A DNA stretch of 64,000 bases, from positions 1,470,328 through 1,534,327 of the forward strand of contig VWZF01005531.1 of NCBI GenBank assembly GCA_013396755.1, written 5' to 3'. This DNA is from Sclerurus mexicanus. Taxonomy: Eukaryota > Chordata > Aves > Passeriformes > Furnariidae. The notes beneath the pieces were generated by a model that was given only the letters and a program-made list of their open reading frames with translations, searched no databases and was not told where the DNA came from. A program made the position numbers and the translations under genes. Shown here piece after piece: positions 13,299 to 26,900 of the stretch (positions are counted from its first letter, which is position 1; the number at the start of each line of letters is the position of its first letter).

Positions 13299-15208
13299 AA
13301 ATGTGCAGATTTGAGGCAAACTATGCCCCTGAGTTCTACAGGCTGGTATTCACCTATTGACCCGTAAAAACCATTAGCATTAATAGGGGCCACATAAAAA
13401 CACTTCCCTCAACATATCAATACACCACCACTGTCAGGGAAGGAAAGGCCATCATGAGGGAGATGTTTCTGTGTGTGTTTCTTGGAGTCCTCAGAACACT
13501 AGGAGGCTGAAGATACATGCATAGAGACTTAGGTCGACTTTCTGGAGCATCCAAAGAAAGCTTTGGAGGATGATTTGCTAACTCTGCCCAAATTTGATAC
13601 AAAACCCATTTTGAAACAGATAGAGACTGTAGGATGCAACTTCTAGTTGTATAATCTTGTCCACAAGCATCCATATCACAGACAAACGCCAGAAGGCTTA
13701 GCAGACACCAGATCTGCCCTTTATGTTCTTTCCAAATAACTTTATGTATCAGGCATTGTGCCTAAGTCTTTTCTTCCTTTTCAAAAAATGTTTTTCTTCT
13801 TCAGCATTTTATTAGGATTCAGCTGAAGATTTGTATCTCAGTATTTTCCTCATGCATAAAAAAAAGGACCAAAAACTACGTAAAAAACAGGTCAACCCAC
13901 ATCAATGTTTCTGTCATTCATTATCCAGATATAGGGCAAGAGCACACTACACACAAGAAATGTAGGTCAAAGACTCATCACTGCACATGCTAACAAAATA
14001 AATCATAATGATGCTCCAATTACATAGTTTAATCTTCTTTCAGAAAAAAAAGCCACAAATAAAGGACACGAGTCAGTCTGGGATTTAAATCTGCACAACT
14101 AAGTAACTTATTATGCAGCATTGTGGCAGCATGGAGTACTTTAAAGAAGGAATTAAATGTTAAATAATGGGACTCAGTAATATCCGAAACTGGTGTTTTT
14201 CATGTTGGAATGAAGAAAGGGATGTGATTTTTCCTTGCTGATCATATGTAGGATACTGCACTTTGTAAAACAATCTGATGAAAAAATACAAAGCCCAACA
14301 AAAAAGAGCTTTGTCCAAATAATGAACATACAGTAAATATTATCTGCATATTGAGAAGTACATATGAAAGATACGTCTGTAATTAAATTTTAAAGAGGCA
14401 GTGGAACATGCTTCTTTATTCTCTTACCCTCATTTGTGATTGAGCAAGTGGGTATCGAAAGTAAAAACAGCCACTTTTCAGCTCCAACCAGGCAAAAGCT
14501 CATCTCCCAGTTCTGCTATTGCTGTGGCCATGGCAACATTTACCAACACACAGGCAGATTAGTGATTAACCAAGGAAAACATCAGCTTACTGCAACACAT
14601 GACTTGTTTTGACAGAGACATGAAAACTCATTGGCTCAAGAAAGTACTACAGAGGATGTACAGGTCTGTTAATGTATATTCATGTGCACTACTGCACACA
14701 TATGTAGACTCAGTACACACGGCAATTTAAACATTAATTCTTGCAATATGTTTGCTTTGATTATCAATAGATGACATTTGTATATTTTTAATTGACAATT
14801 TCGACATTCCTTTTAGTTGTGAGAGCTTGACTTAAAATCATTCACAATGAATATTATCCTGTTTTTTCCTCTCTTAGTTATTCTGATATAGGAGCAACTT
14901 TAATGACTTACAAAAGAAATATAATGCTGAAAAAACCCAATGAAATTAATTTAAAATTTAATAACTGCCCTGTACTAGCATAGGCATATATATTGTGGAC
15001 AGGCTTCTAAGATTCTTTATTTAACTACACAGAACATAGAGGCTCACTTTCTACCTTTTCATTGCTCTTGTCCAACATTTTGGAGGCTCCTATCAACCTT
15101 ACTGTTGTAATTCCAAACAATCCCTGTTATAGCTATTACGAAAACATTGCATCCAACACTGCTGGCTCTGTGTTGTTGACTAACATCTATTAAAAACCAC
15201 AAACATCT

Positions 15209-15233
15209 AAAAACAAAACAAAACAAAACAAAC
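15209..15233. repeat. (AAAAC)n microsatellite
   Basis: Four to five AAAAC units in a row. Confidence 0.9.
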
Positions 15234-16041
15234 CCTCAGAGAGGGCTCCAGGAATCCATGAATAGCCTGAGACAAGCAGGTGGTTACCCATATAAACAGT
15301 CCACATCACTAACCAAAGAGTTATTAGAGTTAATATCAGCTGAAGCTTTGACTGGCTGCTGGGAATACTTTGATGTTGCTTTCTTTGAACACATAACTCT
15401 TCCCTCTCTTCCCCCAGGTCAGGTTTAAGAAAAAAGACTGCAATGACAGTACAATGAAAATGTTGCAAACTGTACTTCAAACGAGAGAGCAAGGAAGCAG
15501 TAGCTCACGGGTCACTAATGTACAAGGTCACTAGTATAAGGCAGTGACAACTGGCATCACTTTGTATTATGCTCTTACAGGATGCCCTTTTTCTCCCCTC
15601 TTCCTTCTCTAAGCAGATACAAACTGGTATTTTATTCCTCTCTTGAATCTGTGACATGAGAAATGAGATTTCAAAACAGAGAATGGACTCTGTTTTCAGG
15701 GACAGCTTGAAATAAGGTATTTATAGTAAAACAACATATTTAGATAACATGAGAGAGAAAAATCTAACAAAACGCTTGAAATGTATTCAGCATGGAAACC
15801 TTTAGCACATCATATTCAGATCAGTTTGTAGTTTGCATCCCTCATCGCATGCATCTAGCTGCCAAAGATGAAGAATTCAGCATTTAAACTCATACAGCTC
15901 TGGAGAAGCTGACAGTGCTGGTGGTAGGACACGGATATTTTAGTGTCAGTACGACACATTATGTGTGGGGCTCAGCTACAACCACAATGGGCAACAGCCA
16001 CACACACACACAAAAAAAGCTTGTTGAGCTAGAGTTGTAGC

Positions 16042-16170
16042 ATCATAGAATAACCCGAGCTGAAAGGGACCCAGAAGGATCACTGAGTCCAGCTCCTGAC
16101 CTTGCAAAGGACAGGCCCAAGAATCATGCCACGTACCTGAGAGCATTGTCCAAGCACTTCTTGACCTGTC
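16042..16170 (-). mobile_element. CR1 LINE 3' end fragment
   Basis: ATCATAGAATAACCCGAGCT, then AAAGGGACCCAGAAGGATCA, GAGTCCAGCTCCTGACC and GAGAGCATTGTCCAAGCACT match the 3' region of a CR1 subfamily in reverse orientation. The recognisable part is about 130 bp. Confidence 0.88.
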
Positions 16171-17021
16171 CTCGTATTTGTGAATTCACTGACCTACAGG
16201 TCAGAAGGCAAGGTTCTTTCTGGCTGTTTCAGCATATCAGGGCAGAATTTTAGGATGGGGAAACAAACAGGTTTTGGTGTAACAATGTAACCCCTTCTAC
16301 AAGACACACATGGGATCCCTTACTCAATACTCAAGAATGCTTGACAAAAATGAAGGCAATAGATATGCAGACTTTCCAGAAATGGCTAGCATCCAGCTCC
16401 TTCAGCCTCTTCTCGACAACTTCTTATGCCCTACTACATATAAATTACCTAGTCTGCATAGAATTCATATGTTTGTGCTTTGCATAATAGTTAAAGTAAC
16501 GCCCAGTATCTAAAAAAAATTCTAAGGTATTTGTATGGTCCAATTTCACAGCCCTGTTTTTTCACATTCTTCTTCCATAAAACACTCTTGCTCTATCTTG
16601 GGAAAAATCCTTTCTCATTTGGCAACTCTCATTTTTTTCAAAAATCAAGACAGAATCATGTCAAACCTGAATTTTATATAAGGACGCAACTCTTGATTTA
16701 TAATATTCATTGATTGAATTGTCTTTTCCTGCAATAATTAAAAACTCAGGCAGAAATAGGACTAATGCGTGGACCTAGGCCTCCATCCAGGCAAGCACTC
16801 AAAAGCACCACTACCTGCCAGGAGGAACTCTGATGAAAATTGTGGGACAGATCTTCTGCTCTGGACTTCACAGCCAGCTGAAGGGAAAGGAAACCCAGCT
16901 TGCACCACCCAAAGTCCACAAAACAAACAAATACATTAAAATATCCCAACACAACCATCTATTTCAACTAGTCTGGATATCTACTTCTTATTTTTTTGCC
17001 ATTTTAGTTATGCAGTTGTAA

Positions 17022-17078
17022 CTAGACACTCTAAGGTCCCTTCCAACCCCAGCCATTCTATGAGTCTATGATTCTAAG
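17022..17078 (+). mobile_element. CR1 LINE 3' tip, plus strand
   Basis: AAGGTCCCTTCCAACCCCAG followed by CCATTCTATGAGTCTATGATTC is the 3' tip of CR1 with its octamer-like tail, in forward orientation. Only about 55 bp can be recognised. It lies about 0.85 kb from the oppositely oriented fragment at 16.04 kb, so the two are separate insertions. Confidence 0.85.
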
Positions 17079-17714
17079 AAAGTGTAAAAAAAAACCCTAA
17101 CCTTAACAACCACAGAAACAAACAATCTGAACAAAAAAGCCCTAAGCCACCACATGGGACAAAATGACAACCAAAAGCTGTTCCCAGTAATTCTGGGCAA
17201 AATCCCTGACGCAGATGTAGCACAGAATCACTTTCACTGTCTGTGTTGATTGTGAAACTACACAGAAATTACACAGAAAAATGCCCTCAAATGGCACTCA
17301 CTGTATCTGCCCCAGGAGATGCACAGTTCTGCTACTGATGAGCCCTCGGAGCAAGCCTGCACCACAGGCAAACATTTTTATGGAACTCAGATTATGAAGT
17401 CTGTCTAAGCTGTTCCTTTAAAAAGCAATTCCAGATATTATGCCTGTAAATCAACATTTTTGTTAATGAGATGGTAGTTGCACTGGCTGACTCTACTGTC
17501 TGAAAATCATAATCCTGAGATTTAGACTGCACTCAAATGGGTCATATAAACCCCAAACCTAATCATGACAATTTTAAGCTTTGCCTATTTGGCTGGTATT
17601 TATTTATAAGTCACCTCCAGCTGCTAGGGATTTTAGGCAGAACCTCCATTTGCATGTAAGGCTTCCAAAAAGATACCACAGGTTCTACTTCTCAGTTCTG
17701 ACCTCAGCCTGTTA

Positions 17715-17730
17715 CCCCCCCGCCCCCCCC
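17715..17730. repeat. C-rich tract (C7-G-C8)
   Basis: Seven C, one G, then eight C. The minus strand is G-rich. Confidence 0.85.
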
Positions 17731-17897
17731 ATCGTGTACAAAGTCTATGTTGTTTCCTCATAAGCTTTCCTTGCCCTTCAAGCCCCCACTATGGTCCCTG
17801 GGACCACTTTGTCTAAAACACTCCTGTGAGCTGTCTTAAATTACCTGATACAAACTGAGCAAGAGACAGGTTCTTGCTGGTGTGTCCCAACACATAC

Positions 17898-17917
17898 ACA
17901 TATATATATATATATAA
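17898..17917. repeat. (TA)n microsatellite
   Basis: About nine TA units following a short CA stretch. Confidence 0.9.
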
Positions 17918-19226
17918 AATTCTCCACTGCACTTATTCGTTTATTCTTCATTGTTTTGGCAGGGGTTTTTGTTCAAATTATTTCTTTCGGGCTCTTAATC
18001 TTCACCTCCACTTGCCAAAGAAAAACGGTGAACAAGGCACGCAGCTCTCAGCAGGAGCAGCAGCAACACTCGCAATGAGAAGAACAGCAAAACTGACAGC
18101 TGTGCTTTTCTGCACTGAGCACAGTGGGTAAATCAATACCCCGGCAGCCCTGCTGCCATCTGTGGAGTTTCTGGAGCAGACGGGTTATTTATAGAAACTT
18201 GTTTGCACAAAGCCAATATTTACCTGTCGGTGCTGTCAAAATTTGCAATCCATCTTTGCTGTTACCCTGCTGTTTTTCGTGTCAATAGTGGAAATTTCCA
18301 AAAGAAAATACTGTAGTGTTTCCCCCCCACGCACAAACATTCTCTTCCTCCAAGGGTTGGTTACGTTAATTGTTGCAGCAGGAATGCATCTGGTTTCCAT
18401 GGGGCCTTGGGGATCCTCCAGAATGCCAGAAAGCTAAAGGGATGTCAAAACTAAAGAGCCCATTTCTCTGTCTTGTTCCAGCAGCAGCAGCGTGGCAGTT
18501 CCCTGCCAAGGGCAAGCTGAGATTTAATGTTACAAAAAACCCAATCATCCCGACCCCACAAACCAAAAGGGTTTTCTTTTGGAATGTTTGGTCGCTGCTG
18601 TTACTGTTGTAACCTTAACCATTATTTTCAAGCAGGGAAGGAGCTTTAACATGAAATTTCAATACATTTGCCTTTAAAAGTGAACTGAAATTCTACAGCA
18701 AAGTCCCAAGAATGAGATGCATGGGTGATCTCAACCCTGACTCCCTGCAGGCTGACATTTACAATACTGAACTACAGGCATGTCTGAAGGAGATGAGAAG
18801 GAGGAACTGATGTCTGGTTTCAGTCCCAGTTTCTTCATGTCAGAGACTGGACTGCTCTTCTAGGGCAGGCTGAACCACTGGGGATGGCTTCTGCCAGTAC
18901 TGCTGGGTGGCTGTTCAAAGGCTGTCACTAACTAGGACCGTCCTCACACAGCTTTCAGCGGTCATTTTTCTGAAAATAAGAGGTCTTCCACAATCACAGA
19001 TAAAGTCCTATTGAAAATGTCAATCAAACCCACCATCATAAACCTGTATCATTTCCCGTTTCAACTAATGCAAGAGTGTATCTGGTGCTGTAAGTCACGG
19101 AGAGGCGCAGGGTGCAAAAACAGCTCCTGAGACCACCTTGGGTTCAGCTCTAAGCAAGGTGTCATAATCCAGTGGGTGAGACCTCTGCCACAGCACCAGC
19201 TACCAACCTGCTGCTCCTGAAAGCTT

Positions 19227-19259
19227 GCAGGACAGGGCTCAAGAAAGCAGGACAGGGCT
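19227..19259. repeat. Local duplication, 20-bp period
   Basis: GCAGGACAGGGCT occurs exactly at 19227 and 19247. This is a short slippage-type duplication with no evident function. Confidence 0.8.
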
Positions 19260-21159
19260 TAAAGTAGGACCAGTAGAAGCATTTTTCAATAAGTGGTTTA
19301 GAGAACAAGGATTAAATTATTCTGTCAGATGAGGAGCAGATTCTGTGGTCTGTGCAGCAAATACCAGTGGAAGTAGGACAGTGCTTAAATGTATGCCAGT
19401 TTGGAAGCCATCTGAATATTGTGGAGAGCAAGGAACATTGTGGAGAGAATAAGGACACTGAAGAGCAGGAGAAAATCTTCCAGATTTGCTTTTGTTTGTT
19501 TTAATATTAATTACTGAGCCCTATGACTTAAACAGCTTCCTAGCCCTTGGCTAGGAAACAGAGTAGAGCCAGAAAATGGAACAGGGAAATTTCTCATTCT
19601 TGTTTTCTCCACTGAGACTCACACAAAGGTTCCTCTTTACATAATGTGGTTTCAGATGGTTTTTGAATATTATTTAAAGAGCATGTCAAAGCCTCAACAA
19701 AGTAATTCTTCCTCTTAGATAAGGTCCACGAACTTCCCCCCGGGTGAGTATTAGAGAGCCTGCAGGAAAACTGCTTGTTAGACAAATGGAGCCACAGATG
19801 TGACTTTCATCTGGTGCACAAAGCAGGGATGTTACATACAAGGCAGAGATACCCGATTATGGAAAATACTATTTTTAACACAGACATTCCTCCAAAACAA
19901 AAGGTTCCTAGTTTTTAGTTGCCTTTTTTTTTTTGNCCTGCATTAGGAGTCCAGTTTTATTCTTTATAACTGACATAAAATTTTTTTAATGCTGATAATG
20001 CTCAGGATCTCACAGGATCAATCTGCTAGTGAAAAATACTCATCATATGAGTACTCTATCCACAACTGCATAATTCTACTTTTCCTTAACATATACACCT
20101 GGAGCATACAATGGAACTTCCATGGCTCAAAGTCCTCCTGCATTCAGATCTATGTATAGCCAGAACATGGTACTTTTCACTGCACACCATTATTAACCAA
20201 GTTTTATATTTGTAATATCAATGCTCCCATTGTGCTTTGCCAGACTAGGGCTGTGCCATTGCTCCATGTAGATTAGATAAATGTTTATCCTATCCTACCA
20301 GAAAGCAAACAGTGTTCCTATGCCAAGTCTTTGCTGGGGGTCACAGCAATAACAACACTCCCTAAAAAGAAGAGAAACCTGATGGAAATAGTAATGAGAA
20401 AGCAGCGTCTGAGTTTAAGCACTGAACTGGAGTTCGACATGTTCATGGATACCCCGAAATTCTGCTTAACTACAGACAGCACAGTATTACCAGTTTGCAC
20501 TACTTGAATAAAATAGAGTTAAAAACTTGAAAAGGACCATAATCTGGACACCACTTGAAGGTTTGTTTCTCGCTTTAAATACCAAAAACAACTGAAAGAA
20601 GGCAATCCCTTTAATTTAGGTACTGTGCTAATGTTTAAATTGCATGACTCTAATTGCTGACTGCCCTTTGTATGACCTTGGACACATAATTTAATCCTTT
20701 CATGAGTTTATTCTCCTTTTACCTTATTCCCCAGAGCTGAAGACCAGCAACTACCATATCTAAGAGAGTGGACAAGGGAAACTAATGCCACAGGTAGTAT
20801 TAATATCTCTCATGCACACGTTGCACTCACTCAGGGTTTAAGCCAATACCACTTTGGGATATGAGAACAAGATCCAGGAGGGCAACTGAAAATGTTGAGT
20901 ACTTTTGCTTTCCCCCGAGTCATCTAGGAACTTCACCTAAGAAATGTATTTTTCAGATACCATATCATGTAAGAAATGAAATCCTGAGATAAGCAATCAC
21001 CTTGATTTATACTGTGGCACATTATACAGGCCACTTAGTCCTCCATAAGGATCTACATGGCTTAAAGAACACTGGGAAATGTTGTGCCCTGAAGCATGCA
21101 ACATGACAGCTGGAATAGAAGTTTAATGGTCTTCTCGGCTCTAATGTCTATTACTGAGT

Positions 21160-21212
21160 TCCAGGGATGGGACCTGGATGACCCAAGTGATCCTTTTCAG
21201 TTCAATGTTCAT
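21160..21212 (+). mobile_element. Possible degenerate CR1 3' fragment
   Basis: GGGACCTGGATGACCCAAGT then GATCCTTTTCAGTTCAATGTTC resembles the CR1 3' phrase 'GGACTAGATGACCT..GGTCCCTTCCAACTC..TATTC' in forward orientation. There are many mismatches, so this is only a tentative call. Confidence 0.3.
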
Positions 21213-22113
21213 TTATCTTTTTCTTTCATGTGTCTGATTTAAAAGAAAAAAAGGAAAAAAGCTGATTGCAGTCTTCAGCATACTTGTGTGATTAGGGTAA
21301 TGAGGAAGAGACCATTTTACAAAGCAGTTCATGGATTCTTTCTCTCTGTCAAATTTCAGAATGCAGCTGGTTTCAACCTCCAGCTGGCAAAGAGGGGACT
21401 TCTCACTATAAGTACTCTGAGGACTTCTCAAAGAGACACAGCTAAAGTAGTGACATGATTATAGGCCTTGGTCAAGTGTTGCAATGCAAGATGATTTATG
21501 CTAATCAGCATTCTCTAGAATTGGTGCAAAACAAATCCAACACAACTACAAACCTTGAAAGAAGTCTTTCTTAGTCACCACTCTTTCCTTTGTCTGAAAA
21601 TACCCTCTTGACAGATGGCAGCTAAGTAATCAAACGTTTACAGCAGCAAAGGACCAGCACACGATGCAGCATGGTCATCAGAAACATCACTGGCATGTGT
21701 TAAACACCTCTTGTAAATCCCGTTTTGGTGTTCACAGGCTGGTTTTGACCACAAGGGAACACCTTGGCTTTCTCAAATTTCAGTGCAATGGTGCTCTCTA
21801 TACCTCTAGAGATTTCCAAGCTGTCAGAAGTCACCCATTTTTATCCATGACAAAAATCCCTTGACTGTCCCTGCTCTGCTGAACACTGAAATGAAATGTT
21901 TATGCTAAGACAGATGTGCAAGCCTCCTGATTTGTGAAGGAATAAACCTGATATACACGGGCTATTTTAAATCCAGCTTAAACCCCAATTCACAGACAAT
22001 TTAGAGGGCTAAAGAAGAAAACGGGGAGAGGAAGGGTAGATTTGGCTGGCTCCACCTAGCTTTCTCTAGCAAAGGAGCCAGATGCTTTCTTGCTGTGCTC
22101 TCATGACAACAAC

Positions 22114-22134
22114 TTCTCTCTCTCTCTTTCTCTA
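22114..22134. repeat. (TC)n microsatellite
   Basis: A run of TC units ending in TCTAG. It resembles a plus-strand splice acceptor, but no exon follows. Confidence 0.8.
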
Positions 22135-23864
22135 GTCTATTTTGCTTTTGATGCCTCAGAGCAAAACATCAGTGTCCACTTGGCCACTGTGTGTTACTTG
22201 CACTCTGGCATGGTAGAAAGAAGGATGTGGGAAAAAAATATAAGTAAGCTATAAAAGTGTGTTGAAAGAAGGAAAGAGGAAAATTACTGCAGTCAAAAAA
22301 TCTCAGAACAATGGAGTGACTTTGGATGAGATTTCAATCTGTCTCTCACAGTAGATAAAAAGCCAGATTTTGGACCCAAAACTGATGCAGTTAGTGGACA
22401 GCGATGTATTAAAAATGTTAAGAGAAAAGCATCTGTTTTGAAACCTTTTAAAAATATAATACATAGGAACTAGGACAGGCATTTCAGCCTGTCTACCCTA
22501 CATCAAATTCCAGCTGACCACATGGTTTAATGCCTTGCAGTCACCTCCAGCAAAGAAGGCTCTGCCTTACTGGCCAAAGGTGTGGCTCCAGAAACACAAG
22601 GAACAGCCTATAGAAATGCAGACTGTTCCTCACATCATAAACCATGCCCACATCAGCTCTACCAGAACATGAGCCTTTTTGCTCACCAACACGACCAAGG
22701 TCATTAAGATCCCCTCATTAGCAGCGTTTTCCACTGTCTCTGCATTGGCATGGATAGGTTGAGAGAGGCCAGATACTGGAGCCTCCTTTATTCTCTACAG
22801 GGGAGCACATAAGCCTGGGGAATGGAGAGGGTGTTTTTAATTAATCCAACATATACAAAACTGCCTGAAAACATAACGAATAGAGGCTCAGCCTTCTGTA
22901 GGTCAGACCCACAGGCTACAGTCGTAACCTTGGGCAACTTCATTATTCTCAGCTGAGCTGCACAAGGGATTAATTTAACCCTCAGAGAAGGGTCAAGAGA
23001 AACTGGGAGAATAACCCGTTAATAAGAACTATAAGGATACATGGAGTTTAGTTCAAATGCCTCCTTTCAGTTGCTGTTTTTAGGGCAAGCAGGCACATAC
23101 AGTAACATCACCATTTCTCTTCTGCTCCATCTGCTGTTGTCAGAGCCCTTTCTTCTATTATATATTCTCAAATGACTTTTAATTTGAATCATTTATATTC
23201 TCAAAACTCATAAGAGCTGGTGAAGTACTCTGAGGCTTGTTCACCTGTCTATTAAATTATTTTATTTTTTTTTTGCTTTCTTTTAACAAATTCATAAACT
23301 GCATCTGTAAGCCAGAGAACAAATTTTTGGGGTTTTATGTAGGTGCTTTCTGTTTTATAGCTAATTGTTTCAGTTGTGGGCTGCAAGAAGTGTTCTTATT
23401 CCAGAAAGAGAACACTGTCAGGTTCTAAATGTGACTGTGTACCTTAGGTGTAAAATTGTGCAGTAGCCCATTATTGTATCAGCTGCCACTATTGAGCTAG
23501 AAAAAGAAAAAAGGGGGTGGAGAGACAAGGCATTAACAGCAGAAACATCCTAGAACTCAGCATTTTTTAAGTGCAGGGATGCATTTTTGGTAGCTATTTA
23601 TATTTCCAATCTTTTCTTCCTTGAAGGTGATTGGGTTTTGGTCAGCATGGGGAAGATGCTACATTCTTTTATTTGTCTTTTATTAGTTTTGATGAACTAA
23701 AGCATCCCAATATAAATGGAAGCACTGGGAAATGCAAATGACACAGATATTATTCAAGTACTTTTTCCAATCCCAGGACTTGCAGAAACAAGGTGGAAAA
23801 TACCTCTGTAACAGACACCTAATAGAAGGTGACCTACTGTCTCCAAAACAGATAATAAGGCTTG

Positions 23865-23926
23865 TTCTCTCTTCTTCCCTCCCTCCCTCTCCTCTTCTTG
23901 AGGGTTCCCTCTTTCCTTCCTCCCCA
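23865..23926. repeat. Polypyrimidine tract
   Basis: A mostly C/T stretch, including CTTCCCTCCCTCCCTCTCC, interrupted by one GAGGG. Such tracts can form triplex DNA and account for the Arg/Glu/Gly-rich open frames on the opposite strand. Confidence 0.8.
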
Positions 23927-26900
23927 GTAAGGCAACCTGCATGTCTCCCATGACACAGCAGGCCTCTATCTTGTTGTGGGAAAGAATTCATGCAAAGCAG
24001 GAGGACACATTGGCTCTGGTCATGGTGGGGGACACCCCAATGATGTAACAGTGAAGGCACCCATGACCTTGAACCTTTATTTGACCCCAAAACTGTTCAA
24101 CAACCAACCAAACTGGCATTACTGGTCTAGTTTAAACCTTGATGGTGCCCAGCTATGGACTATCATATATTTTCACACTCATATAGTACACTTACTCCAA
24201 TTTTAGCCCTTTCAGACCCAAATTTGGCTCTAACACTGATGAAATTGAGTTTTGAACAAAGGCAGCTCTCATTTGGACCCAGTGACACAGAAATAAGTTT
24301 ACTGAACACATGAAACAATTTCAGGGTTAGCACATAGCACTGGTTACTCTTGCTTCTCTACAAAACCACTTCTGTTACAGGAAATTTCACATCTCCTTTA
24401 AGAAACTAGCACTGTAGTATTTTAACTACAAACCATCCTGGGCTAATAAAATGGGTTTACATCTGTGAACTTTATTGCAGCTCATTTGCAAGGAAGTGTA
24501 AACCCTATGGGCTCAAGTCTATTTTTGCATGCTCTGTATACTTTATACCTGCAACATCCACTTAAGTCAGGACAGTGTTACTGCTCACAGGTGACAGAGG
24601 CAGAAAGCCAGGGAGCAAGAGGGAAGTTCTCTTGCTTGGTTCAAGGTGGCACAACAAATCTGCGCTGGATGGAAGAACTGAAGCAGATTGTGCCAGTCTG
24701 ACTTAGTCACCAACCGCGCCATGAGACTTTCTCCTTTGCTGCTTCTCAGAGATAGGATGCCTGCCAAATACAAATAACACCATCTTGTTCAAGGTTGGTC
24801 TTAATGTTTCCATTTTGGATATAGATGACTGCTCTCTCCTCCCTTCACAGCACACGTTGCCAGTGTCAAGTCTTGGTTTACTGTTCTGCTTTTCCCCACT
24901 GTTCACTCTTCTCTCCCCCCAAGGACTTGCACGCTGCTTTCCTCCCTTGGACTTTGCTGAGTACCTTCTGGCCATTATTCTGCTCTGATAACACTCAGAA
25001 CAACTTTAATTCACCTTTCCACAGCTTTAGAGACAAGTTCCTTTACTAGGTTTCCTGGTTTTAAGTAAGTTGTACTAAAGTTCTCCAGAAGAGATGTATT
25101 AAATTAGCAGGTATGTAATCGGTAGCTAGCACCATGTGTGTCTGCAGCTTGTTCCTATGATACGCTCAGAGTTGATCTAAGTGATCAATTTGGTCAACAC
25201 AGAATTTATTCTGCCTCTCTAACAGCAAGTTGGAGCAAACTTCGATGCCCACTGATGTCAGTGAAAAGCTACTGGAAGACATCTGTAAACATCTACAGCC
25301 TAACTCCTGATACGTGCCCTGCTGAAAACGGGACCACTGGCTTCATGTTTCTTTTGCTTCTAAATTCCTTTATGTTAGGAATGAATTTCTAAAATAAAAC
25401 AGAAAGTAATGTAAGGTGCTATGATTTAGTACTTTAAAAGAGATCTACCTCATTCTGAAGGCTCTTTTACAGCTTCTGGAGGAGGAAGGTGTTGCACAGC
25501 AACCTGCCTAAATATTGGCTACCCCCTCTCATTCTTCCTAATAGCAATCTAGAACATGTAGGGTAGGATATCTGCACTGGAGGTGTTATAGGCAGCTCAT
25601 GCTGATATTTTAATGAAATCTTTGATGGTTACCATGAGGTATTCTGTCCTATTTACCCTGTGGCAAGGCAAGCCCTAATAAAGCAAAGCACTGGGGAGAC
25701 AGTGGACTGCCAGATCAGTGAACAAAAGTGAACAGCCTGTACAGGAAAGCTCTTTTTCATGATGCTAACTTAAGTTTTGCCAGGAGTGACATTTCTAAGC
25801 GGGGGTGATTGTCATTGTTACTGAAATAAGGCCACTCTCAAAATACTCAAATAAAAGAATGACATCTAAGCATTACACTGAAACCAACTACTGGACCAGC
25901 CAAACTCTTTCAAAAGAAAATTCAACACCACCTACCTGCCTGCTAGGTTAAGCCACTTTCTATTCAAAGACCACTTGTCCTGTGTAGCTCTCAATGAGAT
26001 CAACACACCTGACTGCAGGTGGTTGTATTACCATGTTTAGAAATTGGTGGTTAAGGATCCTGAAATAACAGAATTAAGAGCAGAGCAGACAGAATCTCAA
26101 GTGAGCAGCTCTCAAACACACACAGTTTAATCTTCCTTTCTATCAAACCCCAAAAATATACATGAAATAGTAGAAATCTGTACTTTTTCCTGCTTTTCAA
26201 ACTCATATTTTTTATGGTATTTTCAGAACTCAACTCCTTCTCAAGATTGAAAACATCAGGAAAATTACTTGATTGGTAGGTAATATCTTTAAGCTGTTTT
26301 ACAGCATTGTTTCACTTAAACATTGGTCAGTATGGTATACGCATTAATTTAGCCAGATTTTTTTTTTTTTTTGGAAATACCTTTTAAGTCTGCCTAGAAT
26401 GACAGAAAAAAAAATAAAATTAATCTGACAATACAGAGATCCACATCTTCTGCAGAAATTTACAATTCCAAGATCCTGTGAGTTGTATTGGTAAGAAGTC
26501 TTCTAGGACTACAGGGCAAACCAAAAGGTGATGTATTCTTAGATTATTTAGAACATCTATGCACAAAGAGACAATAATTTTTCTTCTTACATCAGCAATG
26601 TAAGCATCCTAGTTATCTCCTCCTAGTACATAAATCTGGATTTTCTGATAATTTCTACTTGGATGCATGAATACTAGTGTCATATTGAAAAAACCCTCCT
26701 GTCTGCAAGACCAGGGGACTCATCTTTCCTAAGAAACCGCATACACTTTTCAAAGTAGCTCAAATCCTGCTTGCATAGCACTTGCATATTGGAATGATAC
26801 CACTGAAATCCACACAATGACTCCTGTGACTAGTCCTGCTCAGCACAACAGAGAACACCAAAATTTATTATTAGGCTACCTGTTCTTATTAGATATAAAT

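Larger units (their letters stand above)
1..16041. other. Intronic filler, left part
   Basis: Apart from the possible old CR1 pieces at 5.26 and 8.77 kb, the GC-box cluster at 12.0 kb and the simple repeats listed, I see only unremarkable AT-leaning sequence with short chance open frames (118 codons or fewer) and no recognisable exon. Confidence 0.6.

Noticed and set aside
22105..22145. Apparent plus-strand splice acceptor (TC-run then TCTAG)
   Set aside because: A TC microsatellite explains it; no coding sequence follows.
23683..24090. Minus-strand open frame of 135 codons
   Set aside because: Its charged middle part is antisense to a polypyrimidine tract, and neither the start nor the end has splice or homology support.
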